Shown here: positions 11,762 through 23,338 of the stretch, in pieces | Position numbering within the stretch: the first letter of the stretch is position 1 | Layout: every line of letters starts with the position of its first letter | Source: Agapanthus africanus | Lineage: Eukaryota; Streptophyta; Magnoliopsida; Asparagales; Amaryllidaceae | Length of the DNA stretch: 64,000 bases | Direction of reading: 5' to 3' | Assembly (NCBI GenBank): GCA_030015575.1 | Contig: JASDDO010000006.1 | Location: 102,168,045-102,232,044, forward strand | Made by a program: the position numbers and the translations under genes | Notes under the pieces: generated by a model | What the model saw: the letters and a program-made list of their open reading frames with translations, nothing else | What the model was told of the DNA's origin: nothing | The model's database searches: none

Positions 11762-11773
11762 TGGTATCAGAGC
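11762..11773 (+). other. Element C canonical primer-binding site, displaced from the LTR
   Basis: TGGTATCAGAGC matches the initiator Met tRNA end and is preceded by CCTACAG like a true LTR junction. The GC-rich leader hairpin lies about 190 nt after this site, the same spacing as in E, F and G, so this is the ancestral junction. Confidence 0.75.
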
Positions 11774-11959
11774 CTAGCTAGAGCCTTAGGCGAAGTCTAG
11801 ACGACGTTTGAAACCCGAACGAACCCGAAACCCTAAAACCCAAGTGCTCTCTGGACTTTTTCTAAAATATGGGATTTTTCCACATTAAAAATATGTAGAA
11901 AATTCAGCAGGGAATTGTAAGAATTACTGTGAAGCCCGTACCCATAATTCCATCAAACT

Positions 11960-12006
11960 GCGGCGGAACCGCGGCAGAAGCATGGCTTCTGCGGCGGTTC
12001 CGCGGC
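11960..12006 (+). other. GC-rich leader stem-loop, element C
   Basis: Arms 11960-11981 and 11985-12006 are inverted repeats pairing at 20 of 22 positions around the loop ATG. Counterparts with different stem sequences occur at 27505-27529 (E), 42328-42371 (F) and 52506-52534 (G). Probably an RNA structure of the leader; role inferred only. Confidence 0.75.
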
Positions 12007-13620
12007 CAACTAATGGGTTTAGTCAACCATTTTTGCACAGTAATTCCTATTTTATGGTGCGGTATTTTCTGGGAATTTTTATTTTGACTCAAGAGTTGAG
12101 TGTTCTGGGGTTGTATTGGGAATCGACGATTCGATAGGATTATCAAATCTTGTCTATGTGGCTTTCCGGATAACTTTAGACTATGTTAAAAAGTTCGACC
12201 GGATATAAATACCCAACTTTTCCCCTGTCGGGAAATTTCCAAGTGTTGGATTTTTCTATGGTTTAAAGACGTTCTGAGTAGTGCAAGTAACGCAATGGTC
12301 CCTCTAGAAGACAACAAACCTTAACTCGATTATGTGACCGTCTTGAACTGCCCTTTGAACCTTCGGGTTTGGGGTAGTACGGCGTGTCACATGTGAGGCG
12401 TTGGCTTGACCCTTCTACGGCTGGACCGTTGGTACTGAGACATGAAGTGAATGTCTTTGAACCTATTTCATGTGTTGGACTGTATCGGGAAAACTTAGGT
12501 GTTCGAATGTTCGATCGGAAAGTTTGATATTTTCTATTTATCCGGAATGGGATACAATAATTGGAATTCACAAACAGTTATGTGATAACTGAATGAATGT
12601 TATAAATCTAGCAGTTTAGTTTCACTTGATATTGAAAAGAGTTTTCGATAATGAGACTAAAATGCGGGGTTTATAATTGTTAGGCATGTGATGTCTAAGT
12701 ATTTCATTTGATTAGGCATGCGATGTCTAAAGAAGTTGCGGATTCCAATTGTTGTAGTTTTACACTTTCTTTTCTGTGACCGTAAGTGTAATATGTGATA
12801 TCGCCGGTTTCGTTGCTATATGTCAACGACAATTGGGATGCGCATATTTACTTACGTTGATGACATGTGATGTTATGTGTTGCTGGATATGTTATATTGG
12901 ATCGTCGTGTTTGAATAGCCGGGGGTTTTTATGTGAGATGAGTGTTTTTCATTTTCATTCATGTAATAACTTGTATATATTATTCTTTTATTTGGGGCAC
13001 TTCCAGGTAGCGGAAGTTGTCACCTTTTTGTATATTATTTACTTTTCCGCATTAGAATAGACCAAAGGAGGGGAGCACAAGTAACCGGGTTCTGGGGACC
13101 AGTGGGAGACCAACTCGAGGAGTCGAGTCCGGGTCTCCTAACCCTAGAATTGCCAGGGTTGCTTGCCGCTCTCGTAGGGGTCTAGGGGTGTGGGATTGGC
13201 TATTCATCACGACCGTGGAATCCGTGTTTTATACTGGCTCGTATTGAAAACACGGACGTCCTAGTATATCCAATATTTCATATGTTTCTTCTGCTGCTTT
13301 ATCTGTGATGTGATCATGTGATGTTCTGTGATAGATACAGTATATAGTATATATGATATATTATATAGACGTTACTTATGTTTTGCACCCGCACTAGCCC
13401 TGCCCTGCTCTGTCGTTAGTTACCTAACCTAACAGTGCACGAGGGGACATCGAGGCGAATGCGGATGGCATAAGTGTACGTCATATCTATCTGTGATGTT
13501 TAGGTATTTAAATGATGGGACTTCATTAATGTGATGAATGAAAGAAAAGAAACCTAAGATGTTGTAGAATCAAATTTTAAACAAAACAGGTAGCTACAGT
13601 TCTTGCTTTACATAGCGGTA

Positions 13621-13837
13621 TATATGATATACCCTGCACCTTATTCGATGAGGAAAGGACCGAGATCCCTTCACCGGGAGTGACTCCTTTAGCAATAACT
13701 GGCAGATGCTACACACTCGGTTTGTTTTTGATTGCTTCTATAGTTTCTGCTTTGGACAGTGATATATATGATATATCCCGCACCTCATTCGACGAGGAAA
13801 GGGCCGACGATCCCTTCACCGGGAGTGACCCCTTTAG
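13621..13837 (+). repeat. Duplicated 72-bp block in C leader
   Basis: Copies 13621-13692 and 13765-13837 share TATATGATAT, CGCACCT/TGCACCT, ATTCGA(T/C)GAGGAAAGG and CCCTTCACCGGGAGTGAC with a few substitutions, separated by 72 bp of unrelated sequence. A segmental duplication of leader sequence. Confidence 0.85.
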
Positions 13838-13989
13838 AAAAACTGGAAAAGCCTCAAAATCACTCCATTTCAAAACTTCATTTGATTTTACAACGATATC
13901 AAGTTCATTACGCAATAGGTTTTCAGAAAAACCTGACGTAGCCCTCCGTCATTTCAGATAAAGACTATTTAGTATTCGTGCTGCGTTTG

Positions 13990-14179
13990 TTGACCTCTGT
14001 CAAAGCGTAGTGTGCGGTAGCTAACTAGTAATTATCTGCAAAGCATGTGATGTGATTGGATTAGGGTAGTCGTACGACCTTGTTGACCTCTGTCAAGGGT
14101 CGTGCGAGTGGGTTTGATTCAATCAAAAAATGACGGGTTGAACTTGACTAGTGCACTATGATTTGTTGACCTCTGTCAA
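13990..14179 (+). other. Three TTGACCTCTGTCAA hairpins, element C leader
   Basis: The exact 14-mer TTGACCTCTGTCAA (stem TTGAC/GTCAA, loop CTCT) occurs at 13990-14003, 14083-14096 and 14166-14179. Each copy sits at the tip of a longer imperfect inverted repeat. Around the second copy GTACGACCT pairs with GGGTCGTGC, counting G-U pairs. E, F and G have three matching hairpins at the same place with altered bases. Confidence 0.8.
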
Positions 14180-14599
14180 GGTCATGGCACACTAGGGGCA
14201 AAATATTATCGGGAATTTCAAGTGTTGAAATTTGCAATGAGATTGCATACCTTCTATGAGATAGTTGGATCCCGATACCCGCTGCGAGTAAGAGTTACTC
14301 CTGGGAGAGTTTTACACATTACAATTAGCCGATCAAGTAGTTGTCTAGAAAGGTGTTAACGAGGTTACGCCTCTGGGAAAACGAGGTTTACATTAATTAG
14401 GTTCGTGCGAAAGCACGGGGGACCTCCCTCAAAGTACCGACACTGGCCTGGCTGAAAGATTGGCGAACTTGTAGTGTGTAATTAATCCCGGCTAGTCTTT
14501 CCTTTTAGGGTTTGAAGGAAGATTTGATAAAAAGCAGTGGGAGCCATCCTGATTAGATAAGAAAATAACCAATCTGATCTTGCACGAGCATACGCTAAA

Positions 14600-15370
14600 G
14601 TGTTTTCTTCTCTCTCTCTCCAGGTAGCGACCATTTCATGCCCTAATGAAGATAATAATATGGATGTATTGACCGAACCCGCATGTTATACTGTGCTGGG
14701 GAACGTTGGTTCCGTTCTTTCTTATAAGAGTTATAGGAATGAACAGGATATAGGGGAATACCAGGATTCCCATGCCACCCGAATGAAGAAAGTACATGTT
14801 GATGCATTTTCTTCGGGTGTGTTCGTTACTGAGAACTGTTTCTCCATTTTCTCTACGTCCTGGGTATTAGATACCGGGTCAGGATCCCATATATGTAATC
14901 AGTTACATGGGCTTAGGAAAGGTAGAGAACTTGGAGAAGGTGACAAAGACATTAGAGTTGGAAATGGTGCAATTGTTGCAGCTAAGACTGTCGGAGAATA
15001 TCACCTTGCATTACCAACTGGTAATACATTGGTTCTGAACGAATGCTATTACATGCCGAACCTGATATGCAACATTATATCGGTTTCTTTGTTGAGTAAA
15101 GAGGGATATAATTTTGTATTACAGGACAATGTTATGAACATTTTCCGTAACCAAAAGTTGGTTGGATCAGGCACGTTGTGCAATGGTATTTATGTTCTAA
15201 ATCAATCAACAGTTCTGAGTATAACAAACACACACAAGAGGAAGAGTTCTGAACTGAACGAATCCTTCTTGTGGCCTTGTAGACTGGGTCACATCAATGC
15301 GACACGACTGGCTAAGTTGCATAAGGATGGGTATTTGAAACCATTCGAATTTTCATCTTATGACACTTGA
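14600..15370 (+). pseudogene. Element C pol, part 1: novel N-terminus, protease and GAG-pre-integrase
   Basis: The open frame starts at 14600, but the first in-frame ATG is at 14660 (MDVLTEPACY). About 70 residues of sequence unlike the relatives come first, where E, F and G encode UBN2 Gag and the CCHC knuckle. From the FSSGVFVTENC stretch on it follows the family: protease active site DTG (codon 14870) in SWVLDTGSGSHIC, then the GAG-pre-integrase region. The HHCC zinc finger is damaged: the first His is Pro (LWPCRLGHI against LWHCRLGHI), and the first Cys codon is now the stop TGA at 15368-15370. The frame continues after this stop. Confidence 0.85.
14603..14623 (+). promoter_or_regulatory. 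Polypyrimidine tract and CAG, splice-acceptor-like, element C
   Basis: TTTTCTTCTCTCTCTCTCCAG directly before the coding region looks like a 3' splice site. E (61571-61594), F and G have CTCTCTC...CTAATTGCAG in the same place. No transcript evidence is available, and a donor cannot be chosen by eye. Confidence 0.4.
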
Positions 15371-16657
15371 CAGTCATGTCTCAAAGGCAAGATGACCAAA
15401 ACTCCGTTTACAGGACACGGAGAAAGAGTTACCGAACTCTTGGGACTAATACATAGTGATGTATGTGGTCCCATGTCTACACATGCCAGGGATGGTTCTT
15501 CGTACTTCATTACATTCACTGACGATCTCTCAAGATACGGACATGTGTACTTGATAAGACACAAGTCTGAAGCTTTTGAGAAATTTAGAGAATATAAACA
15601 AGAAGTCGAGAACCAAACCGGAAAAAGTATTAAAATCCTTCGATCTGATCGAGGAGGTGAATACTTGAGCAATGAATTCCTGGACTTCCTAAAAGAGAAT
15701 GGGATTCTCTCTCAGCTTACTCCTCCTTATACACCACAGCACAACGGTGTATCGGAGCGGAGGAATCACACCCTATTAGATATGGTGCGCTCTATGATGA
15801 GAACAGCTGAGTTACCTATTTCCTTCTGGGGGTATGCGCTTGAGACAGCGGCATACCTATTGAATCAAGTTCCAACTAAATCTGTACCTACCACACCATA
15901 TGAGATATGGAGTGGGAAGAGACCATGTCTTAAACGAGTTAAGATATGGGGTTGTCTGGCCTATGTCAAAAGGCAAAATCCAGACAAACTCGAGGCACGG
16001 TCAGTTCTATGTAAGTTTGTGGGATATCCTAAACATTCAAATGGATATTTTTTCTACCACAGTGAACAACAAAAAGTGTTTATTGCTCAACATGCCACCT
16101 TTTTAGAAAAGGAATTTCTTGCAAAAGAGATTAGTGGCTCTGAGGTAGAACTGGAAGATGTTCCAGAAACACAAACTATAACTAAAGATTTAGTGGAACC
16201 AGAAGATTCGGTAGTACCCGACGAACCCCAGCATCTCCGCCGATCTAGTAGGGTTTCTCGTCCACCTGATAGATACTACGGTTTTCTCGTTGATGGTGGA
16301 AGTGAGGATTGCATCATGGAAGATGATGACCCGACTAGTTTCGAGCAGGCCATCACGAGTGGTGACTCTGTGAAATTGCTGGATGCAATGCGGTCCGAGA
16401 TGGAATCCATGTACACCAACAAAGTATGGACTTTGGAAGTTGCTCCTGAATGGGTAAAACCCATTGGGAGCAAGTGGATCTTCAAGAAAAAACTTGGTGT
16501 AGATGGAAAAGTGGAGACTTTTAAAGCTAGACTTGTTGCAAAGGGTTCTCGTCAAAGACCAGGTGTGGACTATGACGAAACCTTTTCTCTAGTGGCTATG
16601 CTTAAATCCATCCGGATCATGCTTTCCATCGCTGCATATCATGACTACGAAATCTGA
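15371..16657 (+). pseudogene. Element C pol, part 2: integrase core and start of reverse transcriptase
   Basis: Same frame as part 1. The integrase DDE triad is visible: D in IHSDVCGPM, D in LRSDRGGEYL and E in NGVSERRN. The integrase C-terminal region follows (KIWGCLAYVKR), then a variable acidic linker, the RRSSRVSRPPDRYYGF stretch, and the start of RVT_2 reverse transcriptase (SKWIFKKKLGVDGKV, RLVAKG). It ends at TGA (16655-16657), where relatives have TGG for Trp before QMDVKTAF, so it is a G-to-A nonsense change. Integrase catalytic residues are all present. Confidence 0.88.
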
Positions 16658-18193
16658 CAAATGGATGTTAAGACCGCCTTTCTAAATGGTGATTTAGAAG
16701 AGTGCGTGTACATGACTCAGCCAGAGGGCTTCGTAGACAGTGGGAGCAGCGGGAAGGTGTGCAAGCTGCTTAAATCCATTTATGGATTAAAGCAAGCATC
16801 GCGGAGTTGGAACATCTACTTTGACGTCGTTATCAAAGAGTTTGATTTCGTCAAAAACCCAGATGAACCTTGTATCTACAAGAAGGTGGCAGAGAGTAAG
16901 GTTGACTTCCTTGTATTGTACGTGGACGACATACTCTTGATAGGAAATGATATTCCTATGATGCAATCGGTCAAGCTCTTCTTATCACAAAGATTCTCAA
17001 TGAAAGATCTTGGTGATGCCTCCTGCATATTGGGAATTAGGATCTATAGAGATAGATCCAAACGGATATTGGGATTGTCCCAATCCAGGTATATTGACAC
17101 CATACTAAAGAGGTTTATTATGGAAGAATCCAAGCGTGGGAACTTGCCCACGATCTCTGGACTCACTCTCTCCAAAGAGATGTCTCCCAAGACTGATTTG
17201 GAGAGAGCTCGCATGCAAGGGATACCCTATGCTTCGGCAGTAGGCTCTATCATGTATGCGATGCTATGTACCAGACCCGATGTTGCATACTCACTAAGTG
17301 TAGTGAGTCGGTATCAAGCAGATCCTGGAGAGAGTCACTGGACAGCTGTGAAGAACATTCTCAAGTACTTGCGAAGGACTAGAGAAATGTTCTTGGTGTA
17401 TGGTAACGGAGAACTCCAAGTGGAGTCCTTTACCGATTCGAGCTTCCAGAGTGATAAGGACGACTCTAAGTCGCAGTCGGGCTTTGTCTTTACCCTTTAC
17501 GGAGGGGCGGTTAGCTGGAAGAGTTCCAAGCAGGAAACCGTGGCAGACTCGACGATGGAGGCTGAATACATCGCTGCCTACGATGCTGCCAAAGAGGCTG
17601 TCTGGATCAAGAAGTTCATTACTGAACTTGGAGTGGTTCCATCCATTGAGCATCCAATACCTTTGTATTGCGATAACAATGGAGTGGTGGCTTTGGCCAA
17701 GGAACCCAGGTCCTATCAGCGGTCCAGGCATATTCTGAGGCGGTATCACCTGATCCGGGAGATAGTTAATCGCCGGGAGATCGAGGTCAGGAGGGTTGAC
17801 ACGAAGAACAACACGGTGGATCCACTCACGAAGGCCATTCCCCAGATACAGTTTGAGAGACTCTTCGGGATGCTCGGTATGCGATACTACAGCAGCTGGC
17901 CCTTGTGCAAGTGGGAGATTGTTAGTTGTACGTATGCCCTAGAGGCCAGTATTGTACAGATGATGTATATTATATTGGATGCTTGGACATATATAGAGAT
18001 GACTTTCTTGCTCAATATGATAGTATGCTATCTGGTTACTCTTTATCTTAACATGTACACTTGTCTCTTTAAACTGTCTTATAGTTACATGTTGGTAAAG
18101 CCCTTAGGATGTGTACTTGACTACCTGGACTATGATGTAGATCATACCAGTGGGGACATGGTAGTCCATAAGTACATCCTTCAAGGTCCCTAG
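16658..18193 (+). pseudogene. Element C pol, part 3: reverse transcriptase and RNase H, frame running into the LTR
   Basis: It continues in frame after the TGA. Reverse transcriptase motifs are QMDVKTAFLNG, YGLKQASRSWN and the catalytic YVDDILLIG. RNase H follows, with D in SFTDSSFQSD, E in STMEAEYIAA and D in YCDNNGVVAL, then SRHILRRYHLIRE and DPLTKA. The normal end would be just before the polypurine tract, but here no stop occurs there and the frame reads about 90 codons into the 3' LTR, with hydrophobic segments, to a stop at 18191-18193. In G the protein ends with TAG before the polypurine tract. Confidence 0.9.
17907..17919 (+). other. Element C polypurine tract
   Basis: GCAAGTGGGAGAT directly before the 3' LTR start TGTTAG. 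This is the usual plant copia form, and E's relatives F and G have the same tract. Confidence 0.92.
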
Positions 18194-20144
18194 TCGTGGG
18201 TGTATCGAGACGGGGCATCGATATACCAGAGTAGACTAGCGTATACGCTTCTCGACCCATGAGATGGGCGATGGATGATCCCATATCCATTGGTGTTTGA
18301 CATCAGAGATGGTATACGGGTGCTCAATGGAGACTGGGTACACTGGACGGACTCGCCGAGAACTCCCAGATGGTATTATACCTCACGTCAGATGGCAGTT
18401 CTCAGGTGACACTTGTACAGGTTAGTCTGTAGACCCGAGATCGTCATAGAGTCTTGTGTGATTCCCACTGTGCTTTGATCTCCACCTTACCACGTCCATG
18501 AGGGCGTGCAAAATGGTGGTCTTTGGGAACAGTCCCGAGTCACATGGAGGCAATGAGCGATAGGAGTGGTTTTGTCTCTCCCGGTATTGGGGGTTGATGT
18601 TGCGCTGTGCTCGATTGGCCGTAACAGGGAAGTCCCTGGCCAGGGCTGATCAGAGATTTGCTGGTAAGTGTTACCAGTAGTTTCTCGACCCGTTATGAGC
18701 CTCACATCGGCACGACTTATCGGTTATTGGGGTCTGACGTTTACCACCCCTAGACTTGATATGCGACGTATTAGACGAACAGACCGGACTGTACGGTAAG
18801 TGTTACTGGTTGGATTCACAGGAGTGTGAGCGGGCTAGCTCGTCGATCTTCTGATCGCTCAATACCCGGATGGCCGTTACGTTTAGCAGACCGCTCGTGG
18901 CTTGTGGATGCTTGATATGATCATCATCTGCTACCGGCGTATTGACGAGTCTTTAGAGTCCTACACAGAGGTTTCCTGGCTCAAGCGAAACGAAATAGAA
19001 GCGCATATGAGATATGTGCGGGACCGCGAATAATGCGTGTATGTGATACCATATTTCATTCTCGCGATGAATGTTTCGATTGGTTATATGCGATATAACC
19101 TAGTTATCGAATCGTAGATTGATTCGATAAGTCGATACATAGGATACTAGTCGGTTATGTGCGACATGACCGGATCATTGAATCAAGTATTGATTTAATG
19201 ATTTAATGTATAATTATATATTTGATATATTACTTTGCATTAACTGGTATTCGTTCACTTTAATAAGATTTTCTCACTTGTAGTTCACAAGTTGTATATG
19301 TGATATACTTTTGTGCACTAGTATGTGTCATGTTTGATGATGCATGTAGATTGGTTTTGTGTTAAGACTTAAACCATGGTTATGATAATAGTTAGGGTTT
19401 TTATTTATTTACTTATTTATTTATCTATTCTTTTTTGATAAATAAATAAATGATAACAAAATGGTTTCTTTCATGTAGCATGATGAAGCTTCATGAAGCT
19501 TTGACTAATGTTACCATTTTGTCATCATCCTTAACCCTAACCATTCTCATTTGACCATGGTTTATTCTCTACTCTTAACTAAGGTTAGAAGATGATAAGT
19601 ATTGATTTTATTATTCTTTTTACTCAACACTTATCATATTCTATCTACTTCTTCTTCTTCATCTTCAAGAGAGAAAGCTTGATGCCATAAATGACATCTT
19701 GAGTTCTAAAGTGAGAAATCCAATTCTAAAGTGAACCCACCTCCTATTTCTTCACCCTCTACCTCTTGCCAAGTTGTTTTGGGTGTTTTCTTCACAAGTT
19801 TCACAAATTTGTGAAGTCGGAGCTTGAACTTGTGATGCCTCGACGTAGATCATCTTCGGCACGAAGCCGACGACCTAGTCCGCCCAATTCTCCGATGAAG
19901 CCGACGTTTGAGTTTGGGATTCGAGATGGACAGCGAGAGGACACCTACGTGGAGTCAAGGAAGTGGATATCCGGATCTACAAAGGTTGTAGCTTCTTATC
20001 TTTAGTTAAGTTGTTAACTAGATTCGAATTTCGCCTAGAATTCTAGCCGACGATCCGTATTAGGGTTTCTCGGCACCCTTATTCTTTTAAATTGGAATGG
20101 TTGATGCCTTGTGTGACCTCTATAGTGTGCCTAGGAACCCTACA
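17920..20144 (+). repeat. Element C 3' LTR (2225 bp)
   Basis: Matches 9320-11540 with few differences, such as CGTATG for TGTATG near the start, a changed CATGAAGCTT tract near 19480, and an extra CTT triplet near 19650. Ends GAACCCTACA before TSD TGGTG (20145-20149). Confidence 0.94.
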
Positions 20145-20149
20145 TGGTG
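20145..20149. repeat. Target-site duplication TGGTG, right copy (element C)
   Basis: Right copy of the five bases at 9315-9319. B's LTR resumes after it with TCCTAGCAGCAGG, as in the intact LTR near 1650. Confidence 0.93.
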
Positions 20150-23100
20150 TCCTAGCAGCAGGATATCAATAATAGAATATGAATCACAACATTATGCGAT
20201 GCAGAGCAACAATAATAATATGCGGGAGCTGAAATACTGAACACCATGATCGCTAAACTGCATCTAATGTCATAAAAGTCACATAGCTACACCACTACAA
20301 GGCTGAGCTAAAGCTAACAGTAGGTAAGGGAAACCGCCTAACCTCTGAGTCGATACATATATATACATATATAGTCGGTGATCCCGCCTCGATCATATCA
20401 CATCCGATACCATATCTCTATAATTGGTTATTCCCAAGTCAAGTAGGCGGATCAAACATAAAAATACAGCTCGTACGTAAATCCGTCGTACGTCATCCCC
20501 AAATCTGGGTACGGGTCAATATCACATTTGTCATATCATTCATCTAGTATCCTCTTTTCAAGATCATCATCTGGGTACTGACCTACGTCTAGTACAATGC
20601 TAACAAAATCACTAAAATCAAGATCTGACTACTGATCGACAGTCTAGTATAAATTAGTATTTTCATCATATATCATCACAAGAGTATACATAGCCCAAGG
20701 CGGCCCATCATAAGTATCCTGTCATATCATATCATATCATATCATATCTCATAACATAATCGCAAGTCGATCACGTAATGTATATGTCACTATTACTATG
20801 GCATCTTCATTCCCAAAATCCTCTAAAGTATCAAGATGTATCTTAATTATGGATTTTATCATATCACTGACATCATGATCTCATATTACCATCGACTCAC
20901 ATCAATCCCAAGTATCATCCTCAAATCCGTAATGAACACATAGCCTCATACCCAGGTGAACACATATCCCTAACAAATCCCATAACCATTTATGAACTAA
21001 GGATGTATGCAAATATGTATATGTGCATATGTAAGTGTAGTGCACCCGCTACCTAAGGTTTCGTAACCTTACACCAATCCAATATACCAATATCCATTTA
21101 AACATCCATAATTAATCCCAACAACAATAATAAATTGTTGGTGTGTATACGCATCCGTATACATCACCACGGACCGCGGGGGTGCTATACGCCATCCACC
21201 CGACTTCTCCCCGTAGATATAAATCTACTCACCTTGTTATGTGTGCCGGTGCCGATGTCGCCGTTTGCATCTCCAACGCCTCGACGTCACGTGAGTACCT
21301 ACAAGAATATCACATGCTAAACACATGAAAATCACATCGGAAACTAAAATGGTGCACACTACGCCCATAGGTAAAAAACCTGTGACCTTGTGTGCAAACC
21401 GGCCAATATCCACTGTCGTTAACGTCCGAACGCCACCTGACAGATACGAAACATCGAATAGCAAAATCCATACGAAAACGAGTCATAAATCATACGCCAA
21501 CTCATGAAAATCAACTCAGATTTTACCCTAACAGGAATCAGTCAAAACTAGACATACCGAGGGTCAAGTTTACATGAAATAGGGCTGTGCACGCAAAACG
21601 AGGCGATTCCACCCAGGTCTGGCCGCAAATTGTGGCCAGGGGAAATAAATATGTGGCCGGGGTTTGGTGGTTTGGGCTAGGGTTTTGGGTGCTGGTTCCT
21701 ATCTACCTGTATATCCCACTGCCAAGTCAATATCATTTTAGGAGGTCCCGGGTTGTAGCAGTTTCCAGAAAGGCCACAAAGTCGACAAAATGCTGAATTA
21801 CGCCAAGTATAACAAATCTGGTATTTACTGGAAATCTGGGGTAAATCTTGGTTAAACTGGTCTTAACAACACCTAGTAAGGCTATATTAACAATCAAAAC
21901 CAACTCTTGGTCAAGTCTCACTCAAGTTTGCCTAACTAGCATCAACTCACAAATATAACAGTAAATTTCCGTTTTAACAGCTATAGCTTGGCAAGAGAAG
22001 AGTTGGGTTGTGAGATTATACCTCGAGGGGGTCCTAGGAGGAAGGAGAAGGGAAGGAGGAGGAAGAAGGGCCGTTGGTGGACTACTCAGTTGCTCCTATG
22101 GCTGCTGGTGTTGCCCCTGTAGCAGCTGTTGATGCTGTTTCTGCAGCTGCTGCTGCTGCTTGCAACTCTCTCTCTCTCTCTCTTTTGCTCTTCTTTCTCT
22201 TCTTTATTTTCTCTATGTGTTGCGGTAGCAGCTGCAACACTTGAGAGGGGTGTAAATGGTGCATTCTGATGTGGTGTGATGAGGGTGTGGGTTGGTTAAA
22301 GGCTGATACAATTGGCTGAAGTGCTTGGTTTCAGCTGGTAATAAGGCTGTAGGTGTAGGGGGGCTATTCTGGTGGCTGAAGTGATTGCTGATGTGTGATG
22401 TTGCAGGATTGGGGCTGATGGGGTTATCAGCTGATGTAATATTCATTGGGCTGAACTTTTGGATTTCTTTTGGGGGCTGAAGCTTACATCAGCTGCTGCA
22501 GTTGAGGCTGATGTAGTGTGTAGAGTTGTAGGATCTGATGTGTTGTATCAATGGCTGAGGTTTGGGGCTGATGTGCTGTTTTGGGGGCTGAAAACTGTTG
22601 ATGGGAGTGTGGGCTGCTGATGTAGTTTGCTAATATAGCAGCTGATGTAGGAGGCTGATTTGTGGCTGTGTAGGGTTGGCTGATGCAATGTTACAGCTGC
22701 TGAATTGCTGATGCCTCTAAAGGGTTGCTTTAGGGGGGCTGATATGGTGTTTGGGTGGCTGGTGTTTTCTTCAGCTGCTGCTGGAGTTGCTGTTCCGGTT
22801 AAAGTTGGATATAGGATGATGTGTGAGAGGGAGTAAAAGAGCACAAGGAATAATGAAATGGGATGGATCATGGCACACCCTAGCTACCTCTCTCTCTCTC
22901 TCAAGTTAATACACAACCACTATGGCTTACTCTCTCCCTCCCTTCACAAGTCAACATAACCCTAATCCAATTGGTTCAAGTCACCATGGTCATCAAGGCA
23001 TGGTTCAACCCTAAGCTTAATCGTGGGTCCAAAACATGAAACAAGTGCAACAAGTGTAGAAAATGTCATGTGCACATTCTTGCACAAAAAACTAAAAATC

Positions 23101-23333
23101 CAATTAGCGATTTTTAATCGCGATTAACACCGAAATAACATATAATCCATCATAAAAACTGTAAAATGGCATATTTCCACCAAATAAACTATTTTAGAAT
23201 TTCCATAATTTTCTCCAGAATTTTCACCTTTTATCTGTATTTAATTATACCGACTAATAAAATATTCATTAAATATTAATATTAAATTATGAAAATTCCC
23301 AAAAATAATATTTTATTTTTTTGAAATGTTACA
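20150..23333 (-). repeat. Element B 5' LTR, outer part
   Basis: Continues 7849-9319 after element C and matches 1651-4831. In element sense this is the start of the LTR (TGTAACATTTC at 23333), so promoter sequences of B would lie here. It holds the second copies of the TCATA tract (20722-20748) and the GCTGAT-rich block (about 22080-22800). No gene. Confidence 0.92.
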
Positions 23334-23338
23334 ATAGT
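23334..23338. repeat. Target-site duplication ATAGT, right copy (element B)
   Basis: Pairs with 151-155. Element A's RNase H sequence resumes here. Confidence 0.9.

Larger units (their letters stand above)
11774..14599 (+). other. Element C untranslated leader
   Basis: About 2.8 kb without a convincing gene, with many short frames and stops. It contains a GC-rich hairpin (11960-12006), a duplicated 72-bp block (13621-13692 and 13765-13837), three TTGACCTCTGTCAA hairpins (13990-14179), and blocks conserved with E, F and G, such as GCGAATGCGGATGGCATAAG near 13458 and the AAGTACCGACAC stretch near 14434. Shared non-coding blocks between diverged elements suggest cis-acting RNA signals. Confidence 0.7.
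9320..20144 (+). mobile_element. Element C: Ty1/copia retrotransposon with pol but no gag
   Basis: A complete 10.8-kb copia element with TG...CA LTRs of about 2.2 kb, TSD TGGTG, a primer site, a 3-kb leader, a pol frame, and polypurine tract GCAAGTGGGAGAT. Pol order is protease, GAG-pre-integrase, integrase, reverse transcriptase, RNase H, which is the copia order. The UBN2 Gag domain and CCHC knuckle found in its relatives E, F and G are absent. The pol frame has two nonsense codons and no indel. The LTRs differ by roughly one base in 50-100 by eye, so it is fairly young. It is related to A, whose LTR start is similar. Confidence 0.93.
156..23333 (-). mobile_element. Element B: coding-poor Ty3-like LTR retrotransposon with giant LTRs, interrupted by element C
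   Basis: On the minus strand the order is 5' LTR (23333 down to 7849, split by element C), primer site, a 3.0-kb internal region, polypurine tract, and 3' LTR (4831 down to 156). Both LTRs start TGTAACA and end TCATGACA in element sense, and the element is flanked by ATAGT. The primer-site spacing (AAGT then TGGTATCAGAGC) and the G-run polypurine tract are typical of plant Ty3/gypsy elements. No protease, reverse transcriptase or integrase motif is visible in the internal region, so it must have moved with enzymes supplied in trans. This layout fits the group called LARDs (large retrotransposon derivatives). Family assignment is inference. Confidence 0.85.
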
